DNA of 64,000 nucleotides from PNAI01 sp035501735 (GCA_035501735.1 DATJVR010000025.1:1-64000), one strand, 5' to 3'; shown: positions 1 through 8,973, numbered from the stretch's first letter. Numbers and translations are program-made. Notes: a model not told the origin generated them from the sequence alone.

Positions 1-142
1 GGCCATCGGAACCATCGGAGTAACGCGGCGTGAGGCGACGCATTTCACCGCCGATCACATCGAGCTGTTGACGACCTTCGCCGACCAGGCGGTGATCGCC
101 ATCGAGAACGCGCGGCTGTTCGAGGCCGAGCAGCAGCGCAAC
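1..142 (+). CDS. C-terminal end of a GAF domain on the plus strand (partial, cut at both ends)
   Basis: Read on the plus strand with codons starting at base 2, this stretch encodes the end of a GAF sensor domain, including the hallmark helix FADQAVIAIENARLFE. All other GAF coding sequence in the neighbourhood lies on the minus strand. Similarity to the family stops at about 128-142, where GAGCAGCAGCGCAAC can be read as EQQRN on plus or as the VALL part of a GAF on minus. The plus frame stays open to about 529, but nothing beyond 142 looks like protein. This is either a fragment of a neighbouring inverted GAF gene or an assembly chimera. Confidence 0.55.
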
Positions 143-2842
143 CTGCTTCTCGCTAAACGGCTGCACGACCTGGCGGTAAATACCGATCATGCCGATCAAC
201 TCGCCGTCCTTGAGCATCGGCACGACGACGAGCGACCGCGCGCCGGCGAACTTGGTCATCGGGTCGTCTGGAAACTCTGCGGCGACGTCGGCGAAATGAA
301 GAACGGTTTTGCCCGCAGCCGCCCGGTCAACCATCGGCGCCTGCCCGGGCTCGATGACCGGGCGTCGCTCCCAATTCTCCGCCATGGCCGGAGGAGCGTT
401 GTGGATCGCGGCGCGCCGAAAATTGCGACCTTCCCGCATGAGCAAGGCGCCGAAGCTCGCATCGCAGATGCGGGTTGCGTTTTCCAAGATCGCGTCGAAC
501 ACCGGGTTCAATTCGCCGGGCGAGCTTGATATGACGCTGAGCACCTGCGACGTCGCCGTCTGCTGCTCAAGTGATTCGGTCAGGTCGTCGGTGCGCTGGC
601 GCAGCTCGTTGAGCAGCCGCGCATTCTCGATGGCGATGACGGCCTGCGCGGCGAAGTTTGTCAGCAGCTCGATTTGCTTGCCGCTGAACGGCTTGACCTC
701 CGTGCGGTAAATGGTGATGACGCCGATTGTCTCGTTTTCCCGCTGCATAGGTACACAAAGCAGCGTGCGTATGCCGGCCACCTCGACCGCGGAAACCGGC
801 AAAGCACCACCTTCGTGATAGGAAATGTCTTCGCGCATGTCCGGAATATGGACCGGCTGCCGGCTGACAACGGTGCGCGGCATCGGCGCATTGGGCCCCG
901 GGTTGAACCACGCGCCACTGCGCCACCGTTCAATATAGGTGGGCGGCAAGGCGCCGTGCATCGCGGTGGCGCGCCAGTTGTCGCCCTGGCGCAGCCAAAG
1001 CGCGCCATAATTCGCTTGGCAGAGACGCGCCGCATTGGCGAGCATGGCGCTGAACACGGGGTCGAGCTCGCCGGTCGAAGATGCGATGACCTTGAGCACG
1101 TCCGAAGTCGCCGTCTGCTGTTCCAGCGACTCACGCAGTTCCTTGAGCAGCCGCGTGTTCTCGATGGCGATCACCGCCTGCGCGGCGAAATTGGTCACGA
1201 GCGCGATCTGCTTGTCGGTGAAGGGGCGCACTTCCTGGCGGTAGATACCGATCTGACCGACAATTTCGTTTTCCTTGAGCATCGGCACGTTGAGCATCGT
1301 GCGCGCGCCTGCAAGCTTGAGGATTGAGGAGCGCGACGGATCTCCGGTGTATGCCGGTTCCAGCCGAATATCCGCGATCTGTACGGCTTTCTTGCTTGCA
1401 GCGGTGCGGCCGAGGCCCGTTCCCGGAATCGCCCAGAGCACCGGATTGCGCCATCTCGCCTCCGCGAATGCAGGGGGCGCCCCGTAAAGCGCCGCGGTAC
1501 GGTAACGATCGTCGCCTTCGGCCAGGAACAGCGTGCCAAACTTCGCACTGCAGATGCGGGTGGCGTTCTCAAGCATGGAGTTGAACACCGGCTCCAATTC
1601 GCCCGGCGAGCTGCTGATGACTTTGAGGACCTCCGAGGTCGCGGTCTGCTGATCCAGCGCCTCGGAAAGATCGTCCGTGCGCTGGCGCAGTTCGTTGAGA
1701 AGGCGGGCGTTCTCGATGGCGATGACGGCTTGGGCGGCAAAGTTCGTCATCAGTGCGATCTGCTTTTCCGTGAACGGACGGACCTCCTGGCGGTAGATGA
1801 GAACGGCGCCAATGGCCTGATCGTCCTTTAGCATTGGCACGCCAAGCGTGGAGCGAGCGCCCGCGAGCTTCACCATCCTCGAATTGGCGAAAGCCTTGTC
1901 TGCACTAAGATCAGCGATGTGAAGCGGTCGCTTGGTCTCGACCACGCGGCCCGTCGGAGTTCCAGTGGGCAAGAAGCTTGTTTCGCGGCTCCGCAAGTCC
2001 CCGTACGCCTTTGGTGCATTATGCATCGCGACCATGCGGCATTCATGCCCATCGAAGAGAACGAGGTTCGCGAAACTGGCCTCGCAAATGCGCGTCGCGT
2101 TTATCAGAATCGAGTCGAAGACGGGGCCCAGGTCGCCCGGCGAACGGCTGATGACCTTCAGGACGTCGGCCGTGGCGGTCTGCTGCTGCAGCGATTCGCG
2201 CAGTTCGTTGAGCAGCCGCGTGTTCTCGATGGCGATCACGGCCTGATTGGCAAAATTTTGGATGATTGCGATCTGCTTTGCGGTGAACGGGCGCACCTCC
2301 TGGCGGTAGACGCTGATCACGCCGATCAGCGCGCCATCTTTGAGCATCGGTACGCCAATCAGCGTGCGCGCGCCGGAAAGTTTGATGGTTGCGGTACGCA
2401 TCTTGTCGCCGTAGGTCGGAGCTGCCCTGATATCGGCGACTTGAATCGTCCGGCGCGTCATAGTGATTCGACCAAGTCCGCTTTTAGGATGCGGATGCAC
2501 AAGCGGATTGCGACGAAAATAATCGCGGTATCGTTGCGGAGCCCCATGGGTTGCGGCGATGCGAAAATTATCCCCTTCGCGCAGCCAGAGATTGCCGAAC
2601 TTGGCGCCGCACAACCGTACTGCGTGCGTCAGGATCGATTGGAAGACCGGCTCCAGCTTGCCCGCTGACTCGGCGATGACACGCAGCACTTCCGACGTCG
2701 CCTTCTGCTGTTCCAGCGCTTCATCGCGCTCGCGCTGCAGGGCGTCGGCTTTTGAATCGACCCCGGTATCCAGGCTGGCGCGTGCCGAAACGGACCGCAC
2801 GCGGTGCTGTTGCCTGCCAACTCTTTTCCGCGGCGATTTCAT
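1..2842 (-). CDS. Multi-GAF sensor protein, 3' end disrupted at the left edge
   Basis: Starts at an ATG at 2842 that overlaps the stop of the histidine kinase gene (ATGA), so the two are translationally coupled. A single open frame carries a short N-terminal linker and coiled coil (ALQRERDEALEQQKATSEVL) followed by five GAF domains, each introduced by a helix of the type LNELRQRTDDL...EQQTATS and a motif like KVISSSPGEL.PVF. GAF domains bind small ligands or chromophores or act as dimer interfaces; the ligand here is unknown. The fifth GAF breaks off near 131-142, after which the frame is only the antisense of another GAF. No kinase or cyclase output domain is present in the window. In intact relatives a histidine kinase core often follows such arrays, so the output domain was probably on the missing side. 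Confidence 0.8.
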   Translation of the reverse strand, partial: MKSPRKRVGRQQHRVRSVSARASLDTGVDSKADALQRERDEALEQQKATSEVLRVIAESAGKLEPVFQSILTHAVRLCGAKFGNLWLREGDNFRIAATHGAPQRYRDYFRRNPLVHPHPKSGLGRITMTRRTIQVADIRAAPTYGDKMRTATIKLSGARTLIGVPMLKDGALIGVISVYRQEVRPFTAKQIAIIQNFANQAVIAIENTRLLNELRESLQQQTATADVLKVISRSPGDLGPVFDSILINATRICEASFANLVLFDGHECRMVAMHNAPKAYGDLRSRETSFLPTGTPTGRVVETKRPLHIADLSADKAFANSRMVKLAGARSTLGVPMLKDDQAIGAVLIYRQEVRPFTEKQIALMTNFAAQAVIAIENARLLNELRQRTDDLSEALDQQTATSEVLKVISSSPGELEPVFNSMLENATRICSAKFGTLFLAEGDDRYRTAALYGAPPAFAEARWRNPVLWAIPGTGLGRTAASKKAVQIADIRLEPAYTGDPSRSSILKLAGARTMLNVPMLKENEIVGQIGIYRQEVRPFTDKQIALVTNFAAQAVIAIENTRLLKELRESLEQQTATSDVLKVIASSTGELDPVFSAMLANAARLCQANYGALWLRQGDNWRATAMHGALPPTYIERWRSGAWFNPGPNAPMPRTVVSRQPVHIPDMREDISYHEGGALPVSAVEVAGIRTLLCVPMQRENETIGVITIYRTEVKPFSGKQIELLTNFAAQAVIAIENARLLNELRQRTDDLTESLEQQTATSQVLSVISSSPGELNPVFDAILENATRICDASFGALLMREGRNFRRAAIHNAPPAMAENWERRPVIEPGQAPMVDRAAAGKTVLHFADVAAEFPDDPMTKFAGARSLVVVPMLKDGELIGMIGIYRQVVQPFSEKQVALLLGLEQPRVLDGDHRLVGEGRQQLDVIGGEMRRLTPRYSDGSDG
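530..2740 (-). repeat. Tandem GAF-coding repeats, period about 525-555 bp
   Basis: The segment encoding the inter-GAF helix and start of each domain recurs on the minus strand near 2680, 2155, 1617, 1087 and 531, giving units of roughly 525-555 bp. A further related copy is inside the downstream kinase near 4564. The copies are similar at nucleotide level around the EQQTATS and AVIAIENARLL segments but diverge between them. Such internally repetitive DNA is prone to recombination and to misassembly, which matters for interpreting the strand switch at 128-142. Confidence 0.75.
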
Positions 2843-5763
2843 TGCTTGACCTGCCGCTCCACGCTCACCGGCAGCATGAACGAGAATACCGAGCCCCTGC
2901 CGAGTTCGGATTCCACCCAAAGCCGCCCGCCATGCAATTCCATGATGCGCCGCGCAATCGAGAGGCCCAGGCCGGTGCCGCCCTTCTTCTTCGTCGCGGT
3001 ATTGTCGGCCTGCTGGAACTCTTCGAAAATCTTGCCCTGGTCGCTTTCCGAAATTCCCGGGCCGGTATCGCGCACCGCCACCGTGAACGAGCCGTTGGTG
3101 GCCGCCGCCTTGATCACCACCTCGCCGCTGTCGGTGAACTTGATCGCATTGCCCACGAGATTGAGCAGCACCTGGGTGAGCCGCCGCTCGTCGCCATGCC
3201 CGACCGGCAGATTGGGCGGCACCTCGACCTTGAAATTGAGCTTCTTCTCCGCCGCCAGCGGTTCAACCGCGGTGAACACGTTGTAGACGACATCCTTGAG
3301 CGAATAATCGTTGAGCGAAAGGACGAGTTGGCCCGCCTCGATCTTGGACAGATCCAGCACGTCGTTGATCAGGCCGAGCAGATGCCGGCCGTTGCTTTCG
3401 ATCCGCTTGAGCACCGCGCGCATCTTCTCCGGCGCGTCGCCATAAATGTTGTCGAGGATGAGCTCGGTATAGCCGAGGATGGCATTGAGCGGCGTGCGCA
3501 GCTCATGGCTCATGTTGGCGAGGAACTGCGATTTGTGCTGGCTGGCGATTGCGAGCTGGCGGCCTTTTTCCTCGATTTCTGTGAACAGGCGCGCATTCTG
3601 GATCGCGAGCACCGATTGCGCTGCGAAGGTCTGCAAGAGTTCCGTGGTGTTTTTCGGAAACGCGCCCGGCGCCTTGCGGCGCACCACCAGCGCGCCGACG
3701 ATGCGGTCGGTCGCGACGAGCGGCACGATAAGCCGCGCCAGATAACCAGCGCGCAGCATGATCTCGCGCACCACGGACGGCGGGTCGTTGCGCAAATCCG
3801 GGGTCTGCACCGGCTGGCGTTGTTCGGTGGTCTGCTCGATGGCTTCCGAAATTTCGGCGTGCTGGCCCTTGATCGCGTCAATCAAAGCCTCGGTCATGCC
3901 GTAGGTGGCGCGTAGCTGATATTCGTCGCTTGCCTCGTTATACACATAGATCGTGCCCGCCTCGGTGCCGGACAGCTGAGTGGCCTTGGTGACGATCGCG
4001 CTGAGCACCGTTTCCAGATCGAGCGTGGAATTGACGGTCCGGCTGACCTCCCCGAGCGCGCGCAATTCTTCGACCGAACGCGCAAGCTCGTCAGTGCGAG
4101 CGCGCAATTCGTTGAGCAGCCGAACGTTTTCAATCGCGATCACCGCCTGACTTGCGAAATTCATGACAAGCGCGATTTGCTTTTCAGTGAACGCCCGGAC
4201 TTCCTGCCGATAGATCCCGATCGCGCCGAGAAGATCGCCTTCCTTCAGCATGGGAACGATCAGCAGCGTGCGTGCGCCGCCGAACTTGGCAATCGGGTCG
4301 TCCGGATTTTCGGTCGCCACATCGAGGACATGGACCGGCTGTTTCGTATCGACGAGGCGCTTGAGGTCGCGTATTTTTTGTGCCGGAACAATCGCGCTGG
4401 CATTGTGAAATTCGACGAAGCGCGACGGCGTGTTGTGCAGGGCAACGCGGCGGAAATTCTCTCCCTCGCTAAGCAGCATGGAGCCGAATGCCGCTTCGCA
4501 TATTTGGGTGGCGTTTTCCAAAATGGCCTGAAACACCGGCTTCAGTTCCCCGGGGGAACTGCTGATGACTTGGAGAACCTGCGAGGTTGCGGTCTGTTGC
4601 GCGAGCGCCTCGGAAAGCTCATGCGTGCGGTCTGCGACTTTTTTCTCCAGGCCCGCATAGGATTCCTGCAGCCGCCCCGCCATGTCGTTGAACTGTTCGG
4701 CCAATGTTTCGAGTTCGTCGCCGGTCTTGATAGCAATGCGCTCGGACAGGTCGCCGCTGCCGATCCGCGCCGCGCCCTCGCGCATTCGCTGGATCGGCAC
4801 AATCATTTTGCGCGCAAGGAAAAGGCCCGCCAGGAAGGCGAGCGTGAGGCCGCCGAGCAACAACAGGCTGGACCGCCATATGGAAACGTAAAGCGGCCCA
4901 TAGGCCTCATCGATCGGCAGTTCGACGAACATGACCCAATTCAGCGGTGCGATCGGGGCGTAGGCCGTCAGCACCTCGCGGCCTTGCACGTCTTTCACGA
5001 CCTGCACGCCCTCTTGCGATGCGCCTGCGCCCGCCTCGCGCACCGCCTGCACGTAGGGCAGCCGCGTCATATCGGTGTTGCGCAGCACGAGGCTGATGTC
5101 GGGATGCGCGATCAAACGGCCCCGTGCATCGATTACGAAGGCGCGGCCCTGATCGCCGACCTTGATCTGCGAAACCACGTCGTAAATGAATTTGAGATTC
5201 ACTTCGGCCACGCTCACACCGGCATCGCGCCGCGCGCCGGACATGGCGAGCGTCATGTAGGGCTCGGATTCGCGGCGGAAATAAACCGGGCCGTAGTAGA
5301 TTTTGTTTGCCACGGCCTCGGTGAATTTCGGGTCATTGCTGAGGTCGGCGCCCGAGCCCACCGAGTCCATGGCAAGGCGAGACACGCGGAGTTGCTCTTT
5401 GCCGGTTGCGTCCAGCTGGGCAAGCTCCGTGATCGCCGGCACCTGTCGCAACAACCGCAGTGCATCGAAACGACGTTGTTCGAGCGCGCTCGCAGTCCAC
5501 GGCAATTGTGTGGTCCAGCCGATCTGACCTTCGATGTCCTTGATGAACTGTCCGATCTTGGCGGCCGCGGCTTCCGCCTGCTCGCGCTGAATCCGCGTCA
5601 GCGCCTCCTTGTGCTCCTGATACGAAAACCAGATTTCGAACAGTCCGTTCGCCAGCAGCGCAACCGCCACCACCGCCACGAACAGCACGACATATTTGCG
5701 GAACAGTCGGCTGCGAAGATATCCGAACGAGATCGATGGCTTGATCGCCGAAGCAGACTTCAT
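2839..5763 (-). CDS. Membrane sensor histidine kinase (Cache-HAMP-GAF-GAF-HisKA-HATPase)
   Basis: A 974-residue kinase. TM1 lies at about residues 24-44, followed by a periplasmic Cache-type sensor domain (about 50-290), TM2 (about 295-315), HAMP (about 316-370) and a coiled coil. A GAF of the same type as in the neighbouring gene (about 400-550) and a second, different GAF (about 570-715) come next. HisKA has the H-box SHELRTPLNAI (phospho-acceptor His near 752), then an ATPase domain with N box (NLVGNAIKF), G1 (RDTGPGI) and G2 (GTGLGLSI). There is no receiver domain, so it should phosphorylate a separate response regulator, none of which is adjacent. Its stop overlaps the start of the multi-GAF gene, suggesting the two work in one sensory complex. 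The ligand is unknown. Confidence 0.93.
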   Translation of the reverse strand: MKSASAIKPSISFGYLRSRLFRKYVVLFVAVVAVALLANGLFEIWFSYQEHKEALTRIQREQAEAAAAKIGQFIKDIEGQIGWTTQLPWTASALEQRRFDALRLLRQVPAITELAQLDATGKEQLRVSRLAMDSVGSGADLSNDPKFTEAVANKIYYGPVYFRRESEPYMTLAMSGARRDAGVSVAEVNLKFIYDVVSQIKVGDQGRAFVIDARGRLIAHPDISLVLRNTDMTRLPYVQAVREAGAGASQEGVQVVKDVQGREVLTAYAPIAPLNWVMFVELPIDEAYGPLYVSIWRSSLLLLGGLTLAFLAGLFLARKMIVPIQRMREGAARIGSGDLSERIAIKTGDELETLAEQFNDMAGRLQESYAGLEKKVADRTHELSEALAQQTATSQVLQVISSSPGELKPVFQAILENATQICEAAFGSMLLSEGENFRRVALHNTPSRFVEFHNASAIVPAQKIRDLKRLVDTKQPVHVLDVATENPDDPIAKFGGARTLLIVPMLKEGDLLGAIGIYRQEVRAFTEKQIALVMNFASQAVIAIENVRLLNELRARTDELARSVEELRALGEVSRTVNSTLDLETVLSAIVTKATQLSGTEAGTIYVYNEASDEYQLRATYGMTEALIDAIKGQHAEISEAIEQTTEQRQPVQTPDLRNDPPSVVREIMLRAGYLARLIVPLVATDRIVGALVVRRKAPGAFPKNTTELLQTFAAQSVLAIQNARLFTEIEEKGRQLAIASQHKSQFLANMSHELRTPLNAILGYTELILDNIYGDAPEKMRAVLKRIESNGRHLLGLINDVLDLSKIEAGQLVLSLNDYSLKDVVYNVFTAVEPLAAEKKLNFKVEVPPNLPVGHGDERRLTQVLLNLVGNAIKFTDSGEVVIKAAATNGSFTVAVRDTGPGISESDQGKIFEEFQQADNTATKKKGGTGLGLSIARRIMELHGGRLWVESELGRGSVFSFMLPVSVERQVKQ

Positions 5764-6080
5764 TCGGTTGCCTCGCCGGTGCGCGCGCTCGCCGCCTCCG
5801 CTGGAATGTTCGCCGCCGTCATCTCAAAAAACGCTTGGTAGCCAAATAGGTTAAGCTGGACCTTGTGGTTCGCCGAACCGTCGCCAGTCTAGCCATTCGA
5901 GCCGATCCTTTCCAGTCGAACGGCCCTCTCGCCCGCAGCCATTTTCGCAAAAGCCTGAGGATTTCCACGTCCCGCCTTGATGCTGCTTTCAGCCTTGTCA
6001 GATCGCGTTTTTTGACCCACCTTGCCGGGCATTGTCCGCGCAAAGCGTGCCTGAAAATGACCCTTGCATAACGAGCGACC
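5764..6080. other. Intergenic, 317 bp, no convincing gene
   Basis: Divergent region between the histidine kinase and the small membrane protein, so promoters for both should be here. Short open frames exist on both strands but have no family features and no good ribosome-binding sites. A 13-bp perfect dyad GGTTCGCCGAACC lies at 5867-5879 and could be a regulator site, but it is short enough to be chance. Confidence 0.4.
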
Positions 6081-6569
6081 ATGAGCACGCACCAACTCGT
6101 CGAGCATTTGCGCGGCATCAATCACATCTTTTTGGATCAGGTGAAGGCGGCCGATCAGAAGGCCGCGTATGTGTGGTCGTTTCTCGTCGCCATCCTGATT
6201 TTCTGGTCGCAGGACGTCAAAAAGGGATTCGTCTGGCTCAATTCAATGAACGTATTCACGCTGCCCTGGATATTGTCGCTGCTGTTCACGGCGGCGCTTT
6301 TTTTCACAATCGTGTGCGCAACATTAATTGTCTTGCCGCGCGTGCGGCCGAGTCAAGTTTCGTTGTTCTGGGGCGCCTGGCCGGCAGCCGGCGAGCGTTT
6401 GAAAAATCTCAACCCGGAAGGCGTGAGCGATTTCGTGGCGGACGAATATATTCAGAACATCGATACACTTGCCGAGATCTGCAAGAACAAGTTCCGGTTC
6501 GTCGGCTATGCCCAGCTCGGCTTGATCGCGACGGTGGTCTTCCACGTGCTCAACGTTGCGCTGGGCTGA
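6081..6569 (+). CDS. Small three-TM protein resembling the Pycsar effector (PycTM/DUF5706) domain
   Basis: A 162-residue protein with an N-terminal helix containing AADQKAAYVWSF running into TM1 (about 28-46), a TM2 hairpin-like segment (about 58-88), a soluble linker, and a C-terminal helix with KNKFRFVGYAQLG leading into TM3 (about 140-160). The order helix-(A)DxKA-TM-TM-linker-K-TM matches my recollection of the Pycsar effector transmembrane domain, which in anti-phage Pycsar systems senses cCMP/cUMP made by a neighbouring uridylate/cytidylate cyclase and disrupts the membrane. No cyclase lies next to it, so it may be an orphan effector-like protein or a housekeeping relative. Assignment is from the hydropathy and motif pattern only. 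Confidence 0.55.
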   Translation: MSTHQLVEHLRGINHIFLDQVKAADQKAAYVWSFLVAILIFWSQDVKKGFVWLNSMNVFTLPWILSLLFTAALFFTIVCATLIVLPRVRPSQVSLFWGAWPAAGERLKNLNPEGVSDFVADEYIQNIDTLAEICKNKFRFVGYAQLGLIATVVFHVLNVALG

Positions 6570-6598
6570 TGGCGGGCCTTGAGGGCGGACGTTCGGCA

Positions 6599-7594
6599 CT
6601 ATTGCGGCTGAATATTCGCTTCCTTGATCACCCTTCCCCAAAGCGCGGTCTCGTCAGCGAAGAATTTGACGGTATCGGCTTGGCTGGTCGCCCCCACTTC
6701 GAGTGAAAGCTCGCGCAATCGCTCGCTGACGTCCTTGCTTTTCAGAATTTCGACCGCATCGCGATTGAGTTTCGCGGAAATCGTCGACGGCGTGCCGGGC
6801 GGAGCAACGAGTCCAAACCAAGTGATCGAGCGGAAGCCGGGTAGGCCGGATTCCGCCATCGTGGGGATTTCCGGCACCGACGCGGCGCGCGTCAATCCCG
6901 CCACGGCGAGAATTTTGATCTTGTCGGCGCGGAACAGCGGCACCGAGGTCGTCAACGTATCGAAGAAAAGATCGACATGGCCGGCCACCACGTCGTTGAG
7001 CGCCGGCACGGCGCCGCGGTAGGGCACGTGCAGCATCTTGATGCCGGCCAGAACTTCGAGCTGGCTTGCCGACAGATGCGCGGTGGAGCCCGGACCCTGC
7101 GACGCGTAGCTGAGTTTGCCCGGATTTGCCTTGGCGAAGGCGATCAGCTCCTTCACCGACGACACCGGCAGATCCTTGCGCACGACCAGAACGTTGGAAA
7201 TTTTCGCCAGCATGGTGATCGGCACGAATTGGGCGGGATCGTAACCGAGCTGGCGAAACAGCAGCTGATGCAGCGTGATCGGCCCGGGCGGCGCGACCAA
7301 CAGCGTGTAGCCATCGGGGGTCGAACGGAACACGCGCTCGGAGCCCGTGTTCATTCCGCCGCCGGCGATATTCTCGACCACCGCGGCTTTCCCCCATTTC
7401 CGGCTGAACAGATCGGCCATCAGACGCGCCAGCGTATCGGTCGTCGAACCTGCCGCAGCCGGCACCACGATCTTGACCGTCTGCGAGGGGTAGGCGTCCT
7501 CGCCGTAACCGTTGATCGTCGGAAGCATCACGGCGCCGGCGCAAACCATTCCGACGAAGGCTGTACGGATTCCGCGCAATGAAATGCCCAGCAT
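6599..7594 (-). CDS. Bug-family (TctC-like) tripartite tricarboxylate transporter substrate-binding protein
   Basis: A 331-residue periplasmic binding protein. The first ~30 residues form a signal peptide, followed by the family opening YPSQTVKIVVPAAAGSTTDTLAR, which provides the N-terminal part of the ligand pocket, and later VPYRG and PGTP motifs typical of Bug proteins. Bug proteins bind carboxylates or other organic anions, and many are orphans with no transporter nearby, as here: no TctA/TctB genes occur in the window. The ATG is preceded by GGGAGGG. It is divergent from the alpha/beta hydrolase gene across a 124-bp region holding a possible operator, so the bound compound may be a substrate of the adjacent catabolic enzymes. 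Confidence 0.9.
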   Translation of the reverse strand: MLGISLRGIRTAFVGMVCAGAVMLPTINGYGEDAYPSQTVKIVVPAAAGSTTDTLARLMADLFSRKWGKAAVVENIAGGGMNTGSERVFRSTPDGYTLLVAPPGPITLHQLLFRQLGYDPAQFVPITMLAKISNVLVVRKDLPVSSVKELIAFAKANPGKLSYASQGPGSTAHLSASQLEVLAGIKMLHVPYRGAVPALNDVVAGHVDLFFDTLTTSVPLFRADKIKILAVAGLTRAASVPEIPTMAESGLPGFRSITWFGLVAPPGTPSTISAKLNRDAVEILKSKDVSERLRELSLEVGATSQADTVKFFADETALWGRVIKEANIQPQ

Positions 7595-7673
7595 TTTTCC
7601 CTCCCGTAAATCTTTGGCGCCGCAGTCGGTTCCCGTCGATCGTATTATAGTGCTTTCTGCGCTGACATCCGGA

Positions 7674-7690
7674 TTGATTTAGAATATCAA
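7674..7690. promoter_or_regulatory. Possible operator dyad TTGAT-N7-ATCAA
   Basis: A symmetrical TTGAT...ATCAA element with a 7-base AT-rich centre lies in the divergent promoter region of the Bug gene and the alpha/beta hydrolase gene, 28 bases before the hydrolase ATG. A TATAAT-like hexamer for the minus-strand gene sits at 7644-7649. Position and symmetry suit a dimeric repressor or activator, but no regulator gene is adjacent and the dyad is short. Confidence 0.3.
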
Positions 7691-7718
7691 AACGAATGTC
7701 CTTGCACGGGAGGCCAAG

Positions 7719-8972
7719 ATGAAGAATCCACCTCAACCCATCCTCGATACGCGCGGCGAGCCGCACGTGCGGCGCTTCAACGAGCAGCGCTGGCTCATCG
7801 ACAATATCATCCGCGCCAACGGCATCGATTGGGACCAGCCACGCTCGCTTTATATCCAGGCGCCCTGCGGTCTCGAAGCCAATGCCGATTTCGCCGGTAT
7901 CCGCGAACGGGTGAAGAAGATGGCCGACATCGGCCCGGCGTTTGAGGCTGTGGCGCGCCGTCGCGAAGCCAAGGCAAAGGCTGCCGATGAGGCCGGCAAC
8001 AAAGTCACCGCGCGCGACAATTATTTCATGGCGGCAGTTCACTGGGGCGCGGCCCAGTGGCCGTACGATCAAAACGACAAGGCCAACATCGCCTACCACA
8101 CCAAGAAGCGCGAGTGCTTCACCAAATACGCCGCGCTGGCCGATCACCACGTGGAGCCGGTCTGGATTCCGTTCGAAGGCAAGGCGATCCCCGGATGGTT
8201 TCATCTGCCGCCCGGTTACGGCGGCGGGCGCATTCCGGTAGTGATCGCGATCCCCGGTATGGACAGTTACAAGGAAATTCTGGTGGCGCTTTACGGCGAC
8301 CGCTTTCTATCGCGCGGCCTGGCCGTGCTTGCGATCGACGGTCCCGGCCAATACGAGGCGCCCATGATCGGCGTCTATTACTCGACCGAGCGCTGGACCA
8401 AGGCCGGCAAGCCGATCGTCGATTGGCTGGTCGCGCGCCCGGAGATCGATGCCGACCGCATCGGCGTCTCCGGTACGAGCTTCGGCACGTTCTTCGGCTC
8501 AATCCTCACCGCCCACGAGCCGCGAATAAAGGCCTGTGCGGTGACTTCCGTTTGCCACGAACCTGGCTGCCACACGATTTTTCAGGAGGCATCGCCGACC
8601 TTCAAGAAGCGGTTCATGTATATGTCGGGCATAACCGACGAGGCCGCGTTCGACGAATTCCGCAAGACCATCACCTGGGAAGGCCATACCGACAAGATTC
8701 GCGCGGCTTATCTGTGCGTGGCCGGCGAGTTCGACGAACTGAGCCCGATCGAGCATTCCGAGCGTCTGGTGAAATCGGTCAGGGGCCCGAAGCAGATGGT
8801 GGTGTACCAGGAGTCGCGCCATTCGGTCGGCAATGTGCCCGCCGCCAACCTCGGCCCGTTCCCGCCGATCCTGGTCGCCGATTGGCTGACCGACCGCTTG
8901 GCCGGCAAACCGTTTCCGAGCGAGCGCTGGTTCGTCCGCTCGAATGGCCAGATCGACAAGACGCCGCTTTAG
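7719..8972 (+). CDS. Alpha/beta hydrolase (2,6-dihydroxypseudooxynicotine hydrolase/FrsA-like group)
   Basis: A 417-residue cytoplasmic enzyme with a long helical N-terminal extension (about 1-150) before the alpha/beta hydrolase core, an architecture shared with C-C bond hydrolases such as 2,6-dihydroxypseudooxynicotine hydrolase and with FrsA/dienelactone-hydrolase-like proteins. The likely triad is Ser254 (GTSFG), Asp339 (EFDEL) and His368 (SRHSVG); the oxyanion-side motif is IPGMDSYKE. A GGGAGG ribosome-binding site precedes the ATG. It faces away from the Bug binding protein and ends one base before the convergent aldolase gene. It probably cleaves an ester or C-C bond in a ring-derived intermediate; the substrate is not known. 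Confidence 0.85.
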   Translation: MKNPPQPILDTRGEPHVRRFNEQRWLIDNIIRANGIDWDQPRSLYIQAPCGLEANADFAGIRERVKKMADIGPAFEAVARRREAKAKAADEAGNKVTARDNYFMAAVHWGAAQWPYDQNDKANIAYHTKKRECFTKYAALADHHVEPVWIPFEGKAIPGWFHLPPGYGGGRIPVVIAIPGMDSYKEILVALYGDRFLSRGLAVLAIDGPGQYEAPMIGVYYSTERWTKAGKPIVDWLVARPEIDADRIGVSGTSFGTFFGSILTAHEPRIKACAVTSVCHEPGCHTIFQEASPTFKKRFMYMSGITDEAAFDEFRKTITWEGHTDKIRAAYLCVAGEFDELSPIEHSERLVKSVRGPKQMVVYQESRHSVGNVPAANLGPFPPILVADWLTDRLAGKPFPSERWFVRSNGQIDKTPL

Positions 8973-8973
8973 G

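Noticed and set aside
143..529. Continuation of the plus-strand GAF reading frame
   Set aside because: After base 142 the plus frame is the antisense of the minus-strand GAF array and has no family similarity.
2752..5841. Long plus-strand open frames opposite the histidine kinase (387 and 554 codons)
   Set aside because: They are antisense shadows of a GC-rich gene: compositions are Arg/His/Ala-rich, without motifs, and the opposite strand encodes a complete kinase.
6654..8204. 516-codon minus-strand frame across the Bug gene and the hydrolase gene
   Set aside because: It covers two well-supported genes in the wrong frame or strand and has no domain features.
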